From positions 544,029 through 608,028 of the forward strand of contig NZ_FXYX01000001.1 in assembly GCF_900169265.1 (NCBI RefSeq): DNA of 64,000 nt. Reading direction: 5' to 3'. Every line of letters begins with the position of its first letter. Within the stretch, counting starts at the first letter, position 1. Made by a program: the position numbers and the translations under genes. Below are positions 8,401 through 16,897 of this stretch, one piece after another. Under the pieces are notes generated by a model. The model was given only the letters and a program-made list of their open reading frames with translations, had not been told where the DNA came from and ran no database searches. The stretch comes from Brevibacterium iodinum ATCC 49514. Lineage in GTDB: Bacteria; Actinomycetota; Actinomycetes; Actinomycetales; Brevibacteriaceae.

Positions 8401-9204
8401 ACCGAGGGCTTCAAGAAGCTCGAAGTCCGCACCGGCCAGAAGCTGGCCGACCTGTCCGCCGAACACGAAGGCAAGCAGGTCTCCTTCGAGGACGCGAAGG
8501 CCGCACCGGTACCCGTGATCACCTCCCCCGAATGGTCGGGATCCGAATCCGGCGGGCGCCGCTACTCCCCCTTCACGATCAATGTCGAACGGCTCAAACC
8601 CTGGCACACACTCACCGGTCGGTATCAGTTCTACATCGATCACGATTGGTTCATCGAGATGGGCGACGCGCTACCGACGTTCCGTCCGCCCCTGGACATG
8701 AATGCGCTGTTCGGAGAACCGCAGATCGGGGACTCGGACGGCACCTCGATCGCTGTGCGCTACCTGACCCCGCACAACAAATGGGCGATCCACTCGATGT
8801 ATCAGGAGAACTTCTTCATGATGAGCCTCGGCCGCGGCGGACAGACGATCTGGATGAGCGTCGAGGACGCCGAGTCCGTCGGCATCGCCGACAACGACTG
8901 GATCGAAGCGATCAACCGCAACGGCGTCGTCGCCGCCCGCGCCGTCGTCTCCCACCGCATGCCCAAGGGCACGGCGTTCATGCATCATGCGCAGGAGCGC
9001 ACGGTCAACGTCCCGCTCACGGAGACGACCGGTCAGCGCGGAGGCATCCACAATTCGCTCACGCGGATCATGATCAAACCGACCCATCTCGTCGGCGGAT
9101 ACGGGCAGCTGTCGTTTGCCTTCAACTACTACGGGCCGACGGGCAACCAGCGTGATGAAGTCACGGTGATCCGGCGTCGGACCAACCAGAACGTGGAGTA
9201 CTGA
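5401..9204 (+). CDS. narG: Respiratory nitrate reductase alpha subunit
   Basis: 1267 residues from ATG 5401, chosen because AAGGAG lies just upstream and the start overlaps the narK stop; longer frames upstream run through narK. The N-terminus holds the FS0 cluster ligands His82, Cys86, Cys90 and Cys125 (motifs HGVNCTGSCSW and EPRGCPRG). The stretch YDWYADLPPASPQ followed by QTDVPESGDWW contains the conserved Asp region that ligates molybdenum. NarG reduces nitrate to nitrite on the cytoplasmic side using bis-MGD. Length and motifs are normal for the membrane-bound Nar enzyme, and no Tat signal is present, as expected. Confidence 0.97.
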   Translation: MTTEHMTQHGDHPTPRESTGQKPESPGIDNSLMDALIGTRKFFSPRATMSEDGREIHFKGGRQGDSFYRNRWSHDKVVRSTHGVNCTGSCSWHVYVKDGLITWESQATDYPSPGPDMPEYEPRGCPRGASFSWYTYSPTRVRYPYVRGALLRLFREAKAANGHDPVLAWKSIVEDPVKARRYKSVRGKGGLVRATWAEAVEIVAAAYVYTVKYLGPDRTTGFSPIPAMSPVSFSSGARFHQLIGGSMLSFYDWYADLPPASPQVFGDQTDVPESGDWWNSSYLMMWGSNVPLTRTPDAHWMAEARYHGQKVISIAPDYAENVKFADEWLAPATGTDGALAMAMGHVILKEFFVDATTDYFDGYVRKYTDLPFLVELEAVDKGRYRPGRFVTATDLGSTVTAEADTEDAQFKPALWDKTTKAPAVPNGTLGHRFAADGEGKWNLDLEDIDPALSIAEAVTGETSTIGSAESVEITLPRFDTAAQGEIDEITRGVPIVRLGDRVVTTVFDLMLAEYGVGRVGLPGTWAENYEDASSPNTPAWQEAITGVPWQAAARIGREFAQNARDSKGRSMIIMGAGTNHWFHSDQTYRTFLTLTTLCGTQGVNGGGWAHYVGQEKIRPFTGWLHLANALDWVRPPRQMTQTTYWYMHTDQWRYDQFGADMLSARAGQGKFAGMSTADAIAQSARLGWQPYYPTFDANPLDIAEAAHEAGKSSADHIVDELKAGNLRFAAEDPDAENNYPRIWSMWRANTLGSSAKGDQYFLKHLLGVDNSVSADKTPEHLRPRDVDWRDEAPEGKIDLLLTLDFRMTTTTLHSDVVLPAATWYEKHDLSTTDMHPFVNTFNPAISTPWQSRNDWDTWATIAKRFSELARTHLGTRTDVVAQPLQHDSPDALNTPHGRVKDWKFGECEPVPGKTMPKLVEVERDYTAIYDQYTTIGPLLESQGMNARGIRYDVDHHVERLRRLNGVAAKGAGKGQPRLDSDRRAADFILGLSGTTNGVMATEGFKKLEVRTGQKLADLSAEHEGKQVSFEDAKAAPVPVITSPEWSGSESGGRRYSPFTINVERLKPWHTLTGRYQFYIDHDWFIEMGDALPTFRPPLDMNALFGEPQIGDSDGTSIAVRYLTPHNKWAIHSMYQENFFMMSLGRGGQTIWMSVEDAESVGIADNDWIEAINRNGVVAARAVVSHRMPKGTAFMHHAQERTVNVPLTETTGQRGGIHNSLTRIMIKPTHLVGGYGQLSFAFNYYGPTGNQRDEVTVIRRRTNQNVEY

Positions 9205-9266
9205 GCAGCCATGGCCCACACAGACGACCAGCAGCGGACACCGACTCGGGAACAGGAGGCACACTG

Positions 9267-10919
9267 ATGAGAATCATGGCGCAGATGGCGATGGTGATGA
9301 ACCTCGACAAATGCATCGGCTGCCACACGTGCTCGGTCACGTGCAAACAGGCGTGGACGAACCGCAAGGGCACCGAATACGTGTGGTTCAACAATGTCGA
9401 AACCCGGCCCGGGCAGGGTTACCCGCGCGGCTACGAGGACCAGGAGAAATGGCAGGGCGGGTGGGCGCTGTCGAAGGGCGGTCGCCTCAAGCTCAAGGCC
9501 GGGGGCAAGCTGAAGAAGCTCGCGTCCATCTTCTCGAATCCGAAGCTGCCGGGCATCGAGGACTACTACGAGCCGTGGAGTTACGAATACGACAACCTGC
9601 TCTCGGCCCCGGAGCAGAAGCACATTCCCACGGCCCCGCCGAAGTCCCTGCTCACCGGCGAGCGGATGGACATCAAATGGTCGGGCAACTGGGACGACGA
9701 CCTCGGCGGCACCTATGCCAAGGCCGATCTCGATCCGATGCTCAAGTCGATCGGCGACAAGGTCAAACTCGAGTTCGAAGAAACCTTCATGTTCTACCTG
9801 CCGCGCATCTGCGAACACTGCCTCAACCCCTCCTGCGTCGCCTCCTGCCCCTCGGGTGCGATCTACAAACGCGAGGAGGACGGCATCGTGCTCGTCGACC
9901 AGGACTCCTGCCGCGGCTGGCGGATGTGCATCTCCGGCTGCCCGTACAAGAAGATCTACTTCAACCACCGCACCGGCAAGGCGGAGAAATGCACGTTCTG
10001 CTATCCGCGCATCGAGAACGGCGAACCCACCGTCTGCGCGGAGACCTGTGTGGGGCGTCTGCGCTATATCGGGCTGGTCTTCTACGATGCCGACCGTGTC
10101 ACCGAGGCGGCTTCGGTCCCCGATGAGCAGGATCTCTTCGCCGCGCAGAAGGATCTCATCCTCGACCCGTTCGACCCGGATGTGATGGACGCGGCCGAAC
10201 GCGCCGGAATTCCGCACGACTGGATCATGGCCGCCCAGCGCTCACCGGTGTACAAGCTCATCAAGGACTACGATCTCGCCCTGCCGCTGCATCCGGAGTA
10301 CCGGACGATGCCGATGGTCTGGTACATCCCGCCGCTGTCGCCGGTCGTCGACGTCGTCAAGGACACCGGCTACGACGCGGAGAACGCCGTCAACCTCTTC
10401 GCCGCGATCGACGAGCTGCGCATCCCCATCGAGTACCTGGCGAACCTCTTCACCGCCGGCGACACGGATGTCGTGGCCGATGTGCTTCGGCGCATGGCGG
10501 CCATGCGGGCGTTCATGCGCGATATCAACATGGGCGTCGAACCCGATGAGCGCATCCCGCACTCGGTGGGGATGAAGCCGGAGGAGATGGAGGACATGTA
10601 CCGGCTGCTGGCGATCGCGAAGTACGACGAACGCTATGTCATTCCCGCCGGCCATTCGGAGCAGGCGCACAGCCTCGAGGGCATCGGCTCGGACTGCCCG
10701 CTCAACGCCGAGGGCGGGCCCGGGATGAACGAGATGCCCGATATCGCCTCCAGCGGATTCGCGGGTACTACGGGGATATCGGATCCGCTGGCCGAACGCA
10801 GCGCCGAGGACGGGGAAGAGCGTTCGCATCTGCGCGGTCGGCTCAACCTGCTCAACTGGGACGGGAAGGGCCGACCGACCGGACTGTTCCCGACCGCCGA
10901 CGGACCGGCAGGGGCCTGA
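9267..10919 (+). CDS. narH: Respiratory nitrate reductase beta subunit
   Basis: 550 residues. Four ferredoxin-type cysteine groups are visible: CIGCHTCSVTC (16-26), CEHCLNPSCVASCP, CRGWRMCISGCP, and CTFCYP with CAETC. The CRGW motif carries Trp in place of one Cys, the hallmark of the [3Fe-4S] cluster in NarH. It passes electrons from NarI haems to NarG. CAGGAGG precedes ATG 9267. A tiny open frame (9211-9267, 18 codons) ends on this start codon as TGATG; it lacks a ribosome site and is probably chance, though it could couple translation with narG. Confidence 0.97.
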   Translation: MRIMAQMAMVMNLDKCIGCHTCSVTCKQAWTNRKGTEYVWFNNVETRPGQGYPRGYEDQEKWQGGWALSKGGRLKLKAGGKLKKLASIFSNPKLPGIEDYYEPWSYEYDNLLSAPEQKHIPTAPPKSLLTGERMDIKWSGNWDDDLGGTYAKADLDPMLKSIGDKVKLEFEETFMFYLPRICEHCLNPSCVASCPSGAIYKREEDGIVLVDQDSCRGWRMCISGCPYKKIYFNHRTGKAEKCTFCYPRIENGEPTVCAETCVGRLRYIGLVFYDADRVTEAASVPDEQDLFAAQKDLILDPFDPDVMDAAERAGIPHDWIMAAQRSPVYKLIKDYDLALPLHPEYRTMPMVWYIPPLSPVVDVVKDTGYDAENAVNLFAAIDELRIPIEYLANLFTAGDTDVVADVLRRMAAMRAFMRDINMGVEPDERIPHSVGMKPEEMEDMYRLLAIAKYDERYVIPAGHSEQAHSLEGIGSDCPLNAEGGPGMNEMPDIASSGFAGTTGISDPLAERSAEDGEERSHLRGRLNLLNWDGKGRPTGLFPTADGPAGA

Positions 10920-10920
10920 G

Positions 10921-11757
10921 ATGTACCGACCGCTGAAGTTCCTGTCCAAGTGGACGAAACGCGCTTCCCAGCATGCGGAGTCCGGTGGGCAGACGGCCCC
11001 GGGAATCGACGATGAGGCGCTGCGTGCCGTCTTTGCGGCGGCATCCTGGCTCATCGACTACCCCGGTGACGATCTGCTCGAACGGCTGCCTCAGATCTCT
11101 GCGCTGCTCGACCAGGCGGGAGTCCCCGATCATCTCAAGGACGATTTGGACGAGACGATCGGCCACCTCGGTGCCGGTGATCCCATCGGACTGCGCGCCG
11201 ACTATGTCGAAACCTTCGATACCAGGCGGCGCGGTTGTCTGTTCCTTACCTATTTCTCGAACGGCGACACGCGCAAGCGCGGGCAGGCGCTGTTGGAGAT
11301 CAAGGAGATCTACCGGGCGGCAGGGCTCGACATGGACGAATCACAGCTGCCTGACCATCTCACCTATGTGCTCGAGTTCGCCGCCGGGCACGATCTTCGC
11401 GCCGGGGTGCGGATCCTGCTGTCCAACCGGGCCGGGATCGAATTGCTGCGTCTCCACCTCGACGAGATCGGCTCGCCCTGGGCCGGAACCATCCGCGCGG
11501 TCTGCGGCACCCTGCCCGCCCTCGACGGAGATGACATCCATGCCGTCGAACGGCTCGCTGCCGAAGGACCGGCCACGGAGACGGTGGGACTCGACGGACT
11601 CGGAGGATACGGCGATCTTCCGCCGAGCGCGGCCGAGACCACCGCGGCGATGACGGCGGCTGCCTCGGTGTCGTCTGGGGCGGCTGCGGGACCGTGTTCG
11701 GCCGGTGGCAAACAGACATTCATCCCGCTGACGGACGTGACAGGAGAGCGATCATGA
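10921..11757 (+). CDS. narJ: Nitrate reductase assembly chaperone
   Basis: 278 residues. The segment YVETFDTRRRGCLFLTYFSNGDTRKRG is the NarJ/TorD-family signature; LPDHLTYVLEFAA also fits. NarJ binds apo-NarGH, helps insert the molybdenum cofactor and holds the complex until it docks on NarI. It starts one base after the narH stop and ends overlapping narI by 4 bp. The last 60 residues are Ala/Ser/Gly-rich and probably disordered, which is common in actinobacterial NarJ. Confidence 0.92.
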   Translation: MYRPLKFLSKWTKRASQHAESGGQTAPGIDDEALRAVFAAASWLIDYPGDDLLERLPQISALLDQAGVPDHLKDDLDETIGHLGAGDPIGLRADYVETFDTRRRGCLFLTYFSNGDTRKRGQALLEIKEIYRAAGLDMDESQLPDHLTYVLEFAAGHDLRAGVRILLSNRAGIELLRLHLDEIGSPWAGTIRAVCGTLPALDGDDIHAVERLAAEGPATETVGLDGLGGYGDLPPSAAETTAAMTAAASVSSGAAAGPCSAGGKQTFIPLTDVTGERS

Positions 11758-12485
11758 ACTCACCGACGGTGCTCGAGACGTTCCTGTGGGTGATCATCCC
11801 CTACATGGCGTTGGCCGTGTTCATCCTCGGTCATATCTGGCGGTTCCGACGTGACCGCTTCGGTTGGACGACGCGGTCGTCGCAGATCTACGAGTCGAAG
11901 CTCCTGCGCATCGGTTCCCCGCTGTTCCACTACGGAATCATCTTCGTCTTCCTCGGCCACGTCGTCGGCCTGGGGATTCCGAAGTCGTGGACTGCGGCGG
12001 TGGGCATCACCGATCACATGTATCACTTCATGGCGATCACGATCGGGCTCGGCGCAGCTGCGGCCACGGTCGGCGGGCTGGTCCTGCTCATCTACCGTCG
12101 CAGAACGAACAATCGGGTGTTCGGTGCGACCACCCGGCTCGACAAACTCATGTATCTCATGCTCTCGGTCGTCATCCTCGCCGGGGTCTATTCGACGATC
12201 TTCGACTCGGCACTCGGCGGGTACGACTACCGGGAGGGCGTGTCCGTATGGTTCCGACAGTTCTGGGCATTCCAACCCGATACCGCCCTCATGTCGACCG
12301 CCCCGATCGGATTCCAAGTGCACGTGCTCGCAGCGATCCTCATCTTCGCGCTGTGGCCCTTCACCCGACTCGTCCACGTCTTCGCCGCACCACTGGGATA
12401 CCTGACCAGGCCGTACATCATCTATCGGTCGAAGGACAGGCAACGTCAGCCCCAGCGTCGCGGCTGGGAGACCATCGACTACTGA
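11754..12485 (+). CDS. narI: Respiratory nitrate reductase gamma subunit, cytochrome b
   Basis: 243 residues from ATG 11754; AGGAGAG upstream and the ATGA overlap with narJ fix the start. Five membrane helices. His59, His69, His190 and His208 occupy the spacing of the four haem ligands of E. coli NarI (56, 66, 187, 205, each shifted by three). It oxidises menaquinol at the outer face of the membrane and passes electrons to NarH. It is the last gene of the operon; no strong terminator is evident in the 60 bases before the convergent regulator gene. Confidence 0.95.
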   Translation: MNSPTVLETFLWVIIPYMALAVFILGHIWRFRRDRFGWTTRSSQIYESKLLRIGSPLFHYGIIFVFLGHVVGLGIPKSWTAAVGITDHMYHFMAITIGLGAAAATVGGLVLLIYRRRTNNRVFGATTRLDKLMYLMLSVVILAGVYSTIFDSALGGYDYREGVSVWFRQFWAFQPDTALMSTAPIGFQVHVLAAILIFALWPFTRLVHVFAAPLGYLTRPYIIYRSKDRQRQPQRRGWETIDY

Positions 12486-12545
12486 GACAGGCGAAAGCGG
12501 GGACGGACGGTCAATCGAGACTGACGGTCATCGGGGCAATGACGA

Positions 12546-13295
12546 TCATCGCGGGCGGTCGCCTTCGCCTTTTTCGCCATCGGCCCTTTCGGTATCGGCC
12601 CCTTCCGCATCGGACGCTTCGGCTTCAGTGCCTTCTGTTTCAGCGCTTTCGGCATCGAGCGGATTCGGGCATCGGTGTTCGCGAAGCAGGATCTGGCAAC
12701 GGGTCTCTTCGACATAGGGCTGCAGGCGGTCGAGTTCGAGCGGTCCCGGCACCTGGCTGAGGAGGTCTCTGACGATCTTCGCGTGAATGCCGCAGGCGAT
12801 CGCGCGCTCCTCGCCGACCATCCGATAGTGCGGGCACGGTGCCAGCGAGATCCGCAGGTCCTCTGCATCGGGCTCGGGCTCCATTCCCGAATCGTCGAGA
12901 TGTTCGTAGAGCAGATCGAATTGGGCACCTGCTTCGTCGCCCAGTTCGTCGAGCTCCGCCGGCCTCAGTTCGGCTCCGGGCGCGAGGCGGCAGAGCACTT
13001 CGTGGTGTTCGCGAGCGCGAGCGATGCGTTCGGCTGCGGCCGCGTTCGACTCCGGATCGTCGACCGGATGGTAGACCATCGGCGGCCGCCCCCGCTCCCC
13101 TGTCGATTCGGACTGCAGGTAGACGAATCCTTCGTCGATGAGCACTCGCAGGTGGTCACGGGCGGTGTTGATGTGCAGACCGGCCTCTTCGGCGAGCTCT
13201 TTGAGTCGGCTGCCCGGGCGATTCTGCACGGCGCCCAGCAGCAGGACTCGGCTGACCTCGGCCAGTCCTCGAAAATCGTTCACTCTTCGCGGCAT
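12546..13295 (-). CDS. SufR/ArnR-like winged-helix regulator, probable nitrate-respiration repressor
   Basis: 249 residues. An N-terminal winged helix (about 13-75) reads LKELAEEAGLHINTARDHLRVL, then GFVYLQSESTGERGRPPMVY, typical of the SufR-like ArsR/DeoR group. Downstream cysteines at 102, 154, 168, 200 and 209 could ligate an Fe-S cluster, as in SufR and in Corynebacterium ArnR, which represses narKGHJI. The last 40 residues are a low-complexity Glu/Ala/Asp tail. It faces the nar operon tail to tail. Its leader carries a TTCTA-N7-TAGAA dyad like that before mobA/narK, so autorepression plus control of nar is likely. The ArnR assignment is inference from domain type, cysteines, neighbourhood and operator. 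Confidence 0.8.
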   Translation of the reverse strand: MPRRVNDFRGLAEVSRVLLLGAVQNRPGSRLKELAEEAGLHINTARDHLRVLIDEGFVYLQSESTGERGRPPMVYHPVDDPESNAAAAERIARAREHHEVLCRLAPGAELRPAELDELGDEAGAQFDLLYEHLDDSGMEPEPDAEDLRISLAPCPHYRMVGEERAIACGIHAKIVRDLLSQVPGPLELDRLQPYVEETRCQILLREHRCPNPLDAESAETEGTEAEASDAEGADTERADGEKGEGDRPR

Positions 13296-13355
13296 GCCAT
13301 CACATCCTTGCGACTGCCTCAGTGGGGAACTGCTCGGAGACTATCTCCACCCCGA

Positions 13356-13372
13356 TTCTACAACTTATAGAA
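13356..13372. promoter_or_regulatory. Operator dyad TTCTAC-N5-ATAGAA before the nar-linked regulator
   Basis: Matches the mobA/narK site in both arms (TTCTA-N7-TAGAA) with one arm base changed. Read leftward, the dyad contains a TAGAAT -10-like hexamer for the regulator gene, so binding would block its transcription. Confidence 0.65.
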
Positions 13373-13491
13373 TTTGGTTTCGCGGGGCCTCGGGCAACGA
13401 AATCCGCAGCCCATCCTCGTCGAATCGGCGCTACTCTGGGCAGGAACACACCCATATCGCGCACGCACCGCCGAGTGCCCGGAGGAAGATC

Positions 13492-15216
13492 ATGTCGAAG
13501 TTCGATGTCGTCGAAGCGTCCATCGCCGATCTGCGAGCCTCCCTCGAGGACGGCCGTACCACCTCGGTCGAGCTCGTCGAGGCCTATCAGGACCGGATCG
13601 CGGCCTTCGACGGCCCCGACACCGTTACGAAGCTCAACTCCGTGATCGTGAAGAATCCGCAAGCGCTGACCGAGGCGGCCGCCTCCGACGAACGACGTGC
13701 AGCAGGTGAGACGTTCGGCCCCCTCGACGGGATTCCGTACACCGCGAAGGACAGCTACATGGTCGCTGGCCTCACGGTGGCCTCCGGGTCCCCGGCCTTC
13801 GCCGACCTCATCGCACAGAAAGATGCATTCACAATCGAACGGCTGCGCGCCGGCGGCGCCATCTGCTTGGGGCTGACGAACATGCCGCCGATGGCCAACG
13901 GCGGGATGCAGCGCGGACTCTACGGTCGCGCCGAGAGTCCCTACAACGCGGACTGGCTGACCAGCGCCTTCGCCTCGGGGTCATCGAACGGTTCGGGCAC
14001 GGCCACGACGGCGAGCTTCGCAGCCTTCGGCCTCGGCGAGGAGACGTGGTCCTCGGGTCGGGCACCGGCGTCGCACAATGCGCTCGTCGCATACACCCCC
14101 TCACGCGGGGTGATCAGCGTGCGCGGAAACTGGCCGCTCGTGCCGACCATGGACGTCGTCGTCCCCCACACTCGCACGATGGCCGACCTGGCTGAGGTCC
14201 TCGACGTCATCGTCGCCGACGACGAGCAGACTCGCGGAGATTTCTGGCGCGTGCAGCCCTGGGTGGAGGTCCCGAAGGCGAGCGCGGTGCGCCCGGACTC
14301 CTATGCGGGGCTGCTGCCGGAATCGGTCGACGCGGCACAGTCGGTGTTGGCCGGCAAGCGCCTTGGCGTGCCGCGAATGTACATCAACGCCGATGACGAG
14401 GCCGGGACCAATCCGGACGGCGGCATCGGCGGGCCCACGGGTCAGCGGATCGACACCCGCGCCTCGGTGATGGAGGCCTGGCAGGCGGCGCGAGCCGATC
14501 TCGAATCCGCAGGCGCCGAGGTGGTCGAGACCGACTTCCCGGTCGTGAGCAACTATGAGGGTGACCGGCCCGGTGCGCCGACGATCGCGACGCGGGGGTT
14601 CGTCACCGCCGCCTACCTCGATCGGGAGATCAACGACCTCTCGTCGTGGGGGTGGGATGATTTCCTCGCCGCGAACGGCGACCCGGATCTCAATACCCTC
14701 GCCGAGGTGGACGGTTCGTTGATCTTCCCCCACCCACCGGGCGCCCTGCCGGATCGCTACGTCGGGTTCGACGATGACATTGCGACCTACCCGGAGCAGG
14801 TGCGCACAAATCGCTACGCCTCGGTCACGGAGATCCCGGAGCTCGAATCCGGTGTGCGGGGGCTCGAGGAGACCCGCCGGGTCGACCTCGAGGAGTGGAT
14901 GGATGAGCTGGGCCTCGATGCGGTGATCTTCCCGGCGATGGCCGAAGTGGGGCCGGCCGATATGGACGTCAACGAGGCTTCGGCCGAACTCGGTTGGCGC
15001 AACGGCACGTGGGTGGCCAACGGCAACCTCGTCCCCAGGCATCTGGGCATCCCCTCGGTGACGGTGCCCATGGGCACCATGGCCGACACCGGGATTCCCG
15101 TGGGCCTGACGATCGCGGGACGGGGTTGGGACGATTCCGCACTCATCGAGATCGCCGCGGCGTTCGAGGCAACCGGTTCCCGTCGGCAGGTGCCGCCGCG
15201 GACGCCGCGGCTGTAG
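13492..15216 (+). CDS. Amidase-signature family hydrolase
   Basis: 574 residues from ATG 13492, preceded by GGAGGAAG; longer frames begin inside the regulator region and lack support. Amidase-signature landmarks: FGPLDGIPYTAKDSY with Lys86, ASGSSNGSGTA with Ser164, and TWSSGRAP with Ser188 in place of the usual DTGGSIR, giving a plausible Lys-Ser-Ser triad in a variant loop. Such enzymes hydrolyse amide bonds of small amides, and the substrate cannot be read from sequence. A TACTCT -10 box lies at 13431-13436. No signal peptide, so cytoplasmic. It converges with the next gene with only four bases between the stops. Confidence 0.85.
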   Translation: MSKFDVVEASIADLRASLEDGRTTSVELVEAYQDRIAAFDGPDTVTKLNSVIVKNPQALTEAAASDERRAAGETFGPLDGIPYTAKDSYMVAGLTVASGSPAFADLIAQKDAFTIERLRAGGAICLGLTNMPPMANGGMQRGLYGRAESPYNADWLTSAFASGSSNGSGTATTASFAAFGLGEETWSSGRAPASHNALVAYTPSRGVISVRGNWPLVPTMDVVVPHTRTMADLAEVLDVIVADDEQTRGDFWRVQPWVEVPKASAVRPDSYAGLLPESVDAAQSVLAGKRLGVPRMYINADDEAGTNPDGGIGGPTGQRIDTRASVMEAWQAARADLESAGAEVVETDFPVVSNYEGDRPGAPTIATRGFVTAAYLDREINDLSSWGWDDFLAANGDPDLNTLAEVDGSLIFPHPPGALPDRYVGFDDDIATYPEQVRTNRYASVTEIPELESGVRGLEETRRVDLEEWMDELGLDAVIFPAMAEVGPADMDVNEASAELGWRNGTWVANGNLVPRHLGIPSVTVPMGTMADTGIPVGLTIAGRGWDDSALIEIAAAFEATGSRRQVPPRTPRL

Positions 15217-15220
15217 AGCT

Positions 15221-15931
15221 TCAACGCCCGGAAGCGAGTTCGCGTTTTCGCCTGGAGGCGTCACGCAGCTGCATCCATCCGGCGAGGATGAACCAGATGA
15301 GGAACGGGTAGGACGCGGCTCTCTCAACGATGCCGACGGGCAGGTTCCAGGAATCGGGAGCGGCCAAGAACAGGGCTCCGGCGAGACCGAAAGCGCCCAG
15401 TCCGAGCGTGAGCCCGCCGAATTCGACGGGGCCGATCCAGCGCTTCTCGGGCCAACGACTCAAGGCGATGCCTGCGGCGAGCAGACCGAGATTCTGGATT
15501 GCGGATCCGCCGAAACCGAAGACAGTATGCAGAGTCGGATCGATATCGGCGGGGACCATCCCGGTTCCGGCCAACAGCATTCCGCCGGCAGCGAGCAGGA
15601 AGGACCCGCACCTGCCCCAACGACTCGGGGCGATCCAGTCGTGCCAGATGAAGGCGATGATCGCGAGCATCGATCCGGCGATGATGGAAACGCCGTTGAC
15701 GAAGGGATGAGCTGGTGAGCAGACCTCGATCGGAGTTCCGACGTCTCCCCAGTCCCCGCATCCGGTCATCCCAAGATGGCTGATGGGTTGCCGAGTGAAC
15801 GAATAGCCGGACTCGGACATCAGCGCAGCGGGGATCTCGATGAGGATCGTGGCCATGCCGGCAAGCACGGCGAGGAGTGCCCATACCCGCTCGGGTTTGG
15901 GCGAAACGCGGATGGTGCCCGAACCGGCCAC
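15221..15931 (-). CDS. DUF998 family integral membrane protein
   Basis: 236 residues from GTG 15931, preferred because GGAGGAG lies seven bases upstream; an ATG at 15955 would add eight residues but has no such site. Six predicted helices. The DUF998 pattern is present: YSFTRQPISHLG after helix 1, then HPFVNGVSIIAGS and a GTGMVPADI loop. The function of the family is unknown. It lies between an amidase and a lyase without evident functional link. Confidence 0.8.
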   Translation of the reverse strand: MAGSGTIRVSPKPERVWALLAVLAGMATILIEIPAALMSESGYSFTRQPISHLGMTGCGDWGDVGTPIEVCSPAHPFVNGVSIIAGSMLAIIAFIWHDWIAPSRWGRCGSFLLAAGGMLLAGTGMVPADIDPTLHTVFGFGGSAIQNLGLLAAGIALSRWPEKRWIGPVEFGGLTLGLGAFGLAGALFLAAPDSWNLPVGIVERAASYPFLIWFILAGWMQLRDASRRKRELASGR

Positions 15932-16054
15932 CTCTGCTCCTCCGTACGGCGACATCGGATGTTGTTCACGCTATCACTGCGCCTGCCTGAAACCTTCTGG
16001 TGAACCAGTCCGACCCCTGGCGTGTCGAGGCACAACAGTGGAAAAGTATTGACC

Positions 16055-16828
16055 ATGGTCGATTACACGGTTCTCGCCGAACGCGCTTTCACCCTCCTGC
16101 AGGGACATCACCAGGACGAACCTCTCGTGCTGCCGACCGTCTGGGATGCCTGGTCGGCTCGTGCGATGGTCGACGTCGGCTTCAACGCTCTGAGCGTCGG
16201 GTCGCACCCGCTCGCCGATTCGCTCGGGCACGGCGACGGTGAGCAGATGACGCTGGAGCAAGCGCTCGAAGGGATCTCACGGATCACCTCGGCGGTGAAT
16301 GTTCCCGTCACCGCGGATCTCGAATCCGGCTACGACACCCCCGCCTCCGAACTCATCGCCGGCCTCCTCGATGCCGGAGCGGTCGGTGTGAATATCGAGG
16401 ACACGGTCCACAGTCGGGGCAGCATGCGCAGCCCCGAGGAGCATGCTGAATACATCTGGAGCCTGCGCCAAGCCGCGGAAGCGCAGCGGGTGCACGTCGT
16501 CATCAATGCCCGCACCGATGTGTTCAAATATCCCGGCGACTTCGAGGATCCCACCGCCGAGGTGGTACGACGTCTGCGTCTGTGCACCGACGCCGGCGCG
16601 GACTCCGTCTACCCCGTTCGCCTCCCCGATGTGGGCACTCTCAAATCGATCCTCGCGCAGATCACGCTGCCGCTCAATGTCACCGCGCACCCGATCAAGG
16701 GCGCGGTGCCCGAAGAACTCGACCTCTCTCAGCTCGCTGAGCTCGGGGTCGGGCGCGTGACCTTCGGTCCGCTTCTGCAGGCGGCGCTGACCGACTGCTT
16801 CGCGGATTTCACGCGCGCTTGGCAGTAG
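16055..16828 (+). CDS. Isocitrate lyase/PEP mutase family enzyme
   Basis: 257 residues from ATG 16055; a GTG at 16022 would add eleven residues lacking homology to the family start. The TIM-barrel keeps the PEP mutase/ICL core: PTVWDAWSAR, VGSHPLADSLG, PVTADLESGY (Mg-binding Asp), GVNIEDTV and VVINARTDVF. Members cleave or rearrange C-C or P-C bonds of 2-oxo acids (methylisocitrate lyase, oxaloacetate hydrolase, PEP mutase). The KKCGH loop of true isocitrate lyases is absent, so a small-substrate lyase is more likely. The exact reaction is unknown. Confidence 0.85.
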   Translation: MVDYTVLAERAFTLLQGHHQDEPLVLPTVWDAWSARAMVDVGFNALSVGSHPLADSLGHGDGEQMTLEQALEGISRITSAVNVPVTADLESGYDTPASELIAGLLDAGAVGVNIEDTVHSRGSMRSPEEHAEYIWSLRQAAEAQRVHVVINARTDVFKYPGDFEDPTAEVVRRLRLCTDAGADSVYPVRLPDVGTLKSILAQITLPLNVTAHPIKGAVPEELDLSQLAELGVGRVTFGPLLQAALTDCFADFTRAWQ

Positions 16829-16870
16829 GGTCATCCCGCTGCCGTCGGCACTATTCACTGCAACTCATCT

Positions 16871-16879
16871 CCCCCCCCC
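16871..16879 (+). repeat. Run of nine cytosines before the VOC gene
   Basis: A C9 homopolymer lies 18 bases before the start codon, just ahead of the AAGAGGAGA ribosome site. Such tracts are slippage-prone and could change leader spacing; no evidence of actual variation. Confidence 0.5.
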
Positions 16880-16897
16880 ATCACAAGAGGAGACGCA

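Noticed and set aside
5788..8643. Very long reverse-strand open frame (951 codons) inside narG
   Set aside because: Antisense shadow of narG caused by high GC; composition is His/Arg/Gly-rich with no family match.
9211..9267. 18-codon frame between narG and narH
   Set aside because: No ribosome site; the TGATG overlap with narH could be chance.
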